37,725 nucleotides of DNA, from NCBI GenBank assembly GCA_022448945.1, contig JAKVCV010000005.1, positions 33,798 through 71,522 of the forward strand, read 5' to 3'. Of the stretch, positions 36,787 to 37,725 are shown piece after piece; the first letter of the stretch is position 1, and every line of letters starts with the position of its first letter. The DNA is from Saprospiraceae bacterium. Lineage in GTDB: Bacteria > Bacteroidota > Bacteroidia > Chitinophagales > Saprospiraceae. The position numbers were made by a program, and so were the translations under genes. The notes under the pieces were generated by a model. That model saw only the letters and a program-made list of their open reading frames with translations. It was not told where the DNA came from and did no database searches.

Positions 36787-37725
36787 CTAAGCAGGCTTAT
36801 AAAAAGGGAAACGCACGACCCTTGCTTGGAGTTTTTTGTTTCTTACTTCAATAAAAATTTCGGTGTCTTTTTTTGAATATTCTTTTTCAACATAGCCCAT
36901 TCCTATGGGATTATCAACTGATGGACATTTGGTCCCAGAAGTAACTTCTCCGATTTTCATTCCTTCTGAATTTACGATAGGGTATCCTTGGCGTGGAGGA
37001 CGTTTACCCAACACTTCAAAACCTACCAATTTTCTGGAAAGTCCCTCTTCTTTTTGTTTGATCAGATAATTCTTATTGACAAAATCATCTTTCTTCAGCT
37101 TTGTAATCCAGCCAAGACCTGCTTCAAGAGGCGAAGTAGTGTCATTTATATCGTTTCCATATAGACAATACCCCATTTCAAGGCGAAGTGTATCTCTTGC
37201 TCCTAAGCCAATTGGTTTAATTCCAAATGGTTCAGAAACATTCATAACTGCATCCCAAACAGCTGCAGCATTTTCATTTGCAACATATATTTCAAAACCT
37301 CCTGAACCAGTATAACCTGTTGCAGAAACAATTACATTATCAAAACCTGCAAAAGATCCTCGAACAAAAGTATAATATTTCATACTTGACAAATCTATAT
37401 TAGTAAGTGGCTGTAGGGCTTCTGAAGTTTTAGGTCCTTGTATAGCCATAAGTGATGTACGGTCTGAAATATTTTTCATCTCTACCCCATAGGAATTATA
37501 ACCGGATATCCAATTCCAGTCTTTTTCAATATTTGATGCATTAACTACCAACATATATTCATTAACTCCAAGACAATAAACTAATAAATCATCAACAATC
37601 CCTCCCTGGGTGTTCGGCAGACACGAATATTGGGCATCACCTACACACAATTTAGAGGCATCATTAGAAGTTACTTTCTGAATAAGAGATAAAGCTCCTT
37701 CTCCTTTAATAATAAACTCACCCAT
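36787..37725 (-). CDS. gcvT: Glycine cleavage system T protein, 5' end outside window
   Basis: The aminomethyltransferase of the glycine cleavage system takes the aminomethyl group from the H protein to tetrahydrofolate, giving methylene-THF and ammonia. Only 312 residues are visible. The Met at the window edge opens MGEF, which in the family belongs to the internal VSHMGEF motif about 45-50 residues in, so the true start lies past 37725. Seen: KVTSNDASKL, PNTQGGIVDDLLVY, IQGPKTSEAL, SATGYTGSGGFEIYV, RDTLRLEMGYCLYGND and the C-terminal region ending FPFYKPA, all standard for GcvT. It links to metH through folate one-carbon metabolism. Confidence 0.93.
   Translation of the reverse strand: MGEFIIKGEGALSLIQKVTSNDASKLCVGDAQYSCLPNTQGGIVDDLLVYCLGVNEYMLVVNASNIEKDWNWISGYNSYGVEMKNISDRTSLMAIQGPKTSEALQPLTNIDLSSMKYYTFVRGSFAGFDNVIVSATGYTGSGGFEIYVANENAAAVWDAVMNVSEPFGIKPIGLGARDTLRLEMGYCLYGNDINDTTSPLEAGLGWITKLKKDDFVNKNYLIKQKEEGLSRKLVGFEVLGKRPPRQGYPIVNSEGMKIGEVTSGTKCPSVDNPIGMGYVEKEYSKKDTEIFIEVRNKKLQARVVRFPFYKPA

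Overview
The window looks like ordinary chromosome from an AT-rich member of the Bacteroidota. The evidence is a type IX secretion (T9SS) C-terminal sorting signal on one protein, a PorE-like envelope protein, a eukaryotic-type citrate synthase, start sites without Shine-Dalgarno sequences, promoter-like TAnnTTTG elements and several Bacteroidota-typical families (DUF4175, the DUF1501/DUF1800 pair, the DUF5117-type metalloprotease). The class is less certain; a Saprospiria/Chitinophagia-like lineage is only a guess. I see no rRNA, tRNA, CRISPR array, integrase, transposase or prophage block.

Layout. Positions 1-1870 (minus) hold most of a PorE-like TPR/beta-propeller protein that runs into a 57-bp tandem repeat and leaves the window. 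Positions 2280-12404 are a rightward block: rfbA, citrate synthase, a membrane-anchored coiled-coil DUF4175 protein, a small RsbW-like ATPase, ybeY, a glycosyltransferase fused to a degenerate sugar-phosphate-transferase-like region, and an overlapping methyltransferase-like gene. Positions 12461-16173 (minus) hold a DUF1800-DUF1501 pair and a MORN-repeat lipoprotein with a clear terminator. A small secreted short-repeat protein (16519-16974, plus) converges on queG and a helical lipoprotein (minus). Positions 18895-21492 (plus) carry dnaX, a 50-codon gene and an unknown 170-residue protein, converging on a TPR lipoprotein.

Positions 22400-32874 are a rightward housekeeping block: pyruvate dehydrogenase E2, a DUF3592 membrane protein, cinA, a second 2-oxo-acid dehydrogenase E2, cysS and full-length metH. 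Two strong intrinsic terminators sit after the two E2 genes. The right end holds a secreted zinc metalloprotease (minus), a T9SS cargo protein (plus) and gcvT (minus), whose 5' end lies beyond the window.

Functional links. Central carbon metabolism (gltA, two E2 subunits), one-carbon/B12 metabolism (metH, gcvT), translation and RNA quality (cysS, ybeY, queG), replication (dnaX) and the envelope/T9SS (PorE-like protein and cargo). I found no clear new defence or biosynthetic system. The most interesting points are an A9 tract in dnaX where both shifted frames stop at once (possible tau/gamma slippage), the expanded periplasmic linker of the PorE-like protein, the glycosyltransferase fusion, the 50-residue protein behind dnaX, and the roughly 13-residue repeat protein at 16519.
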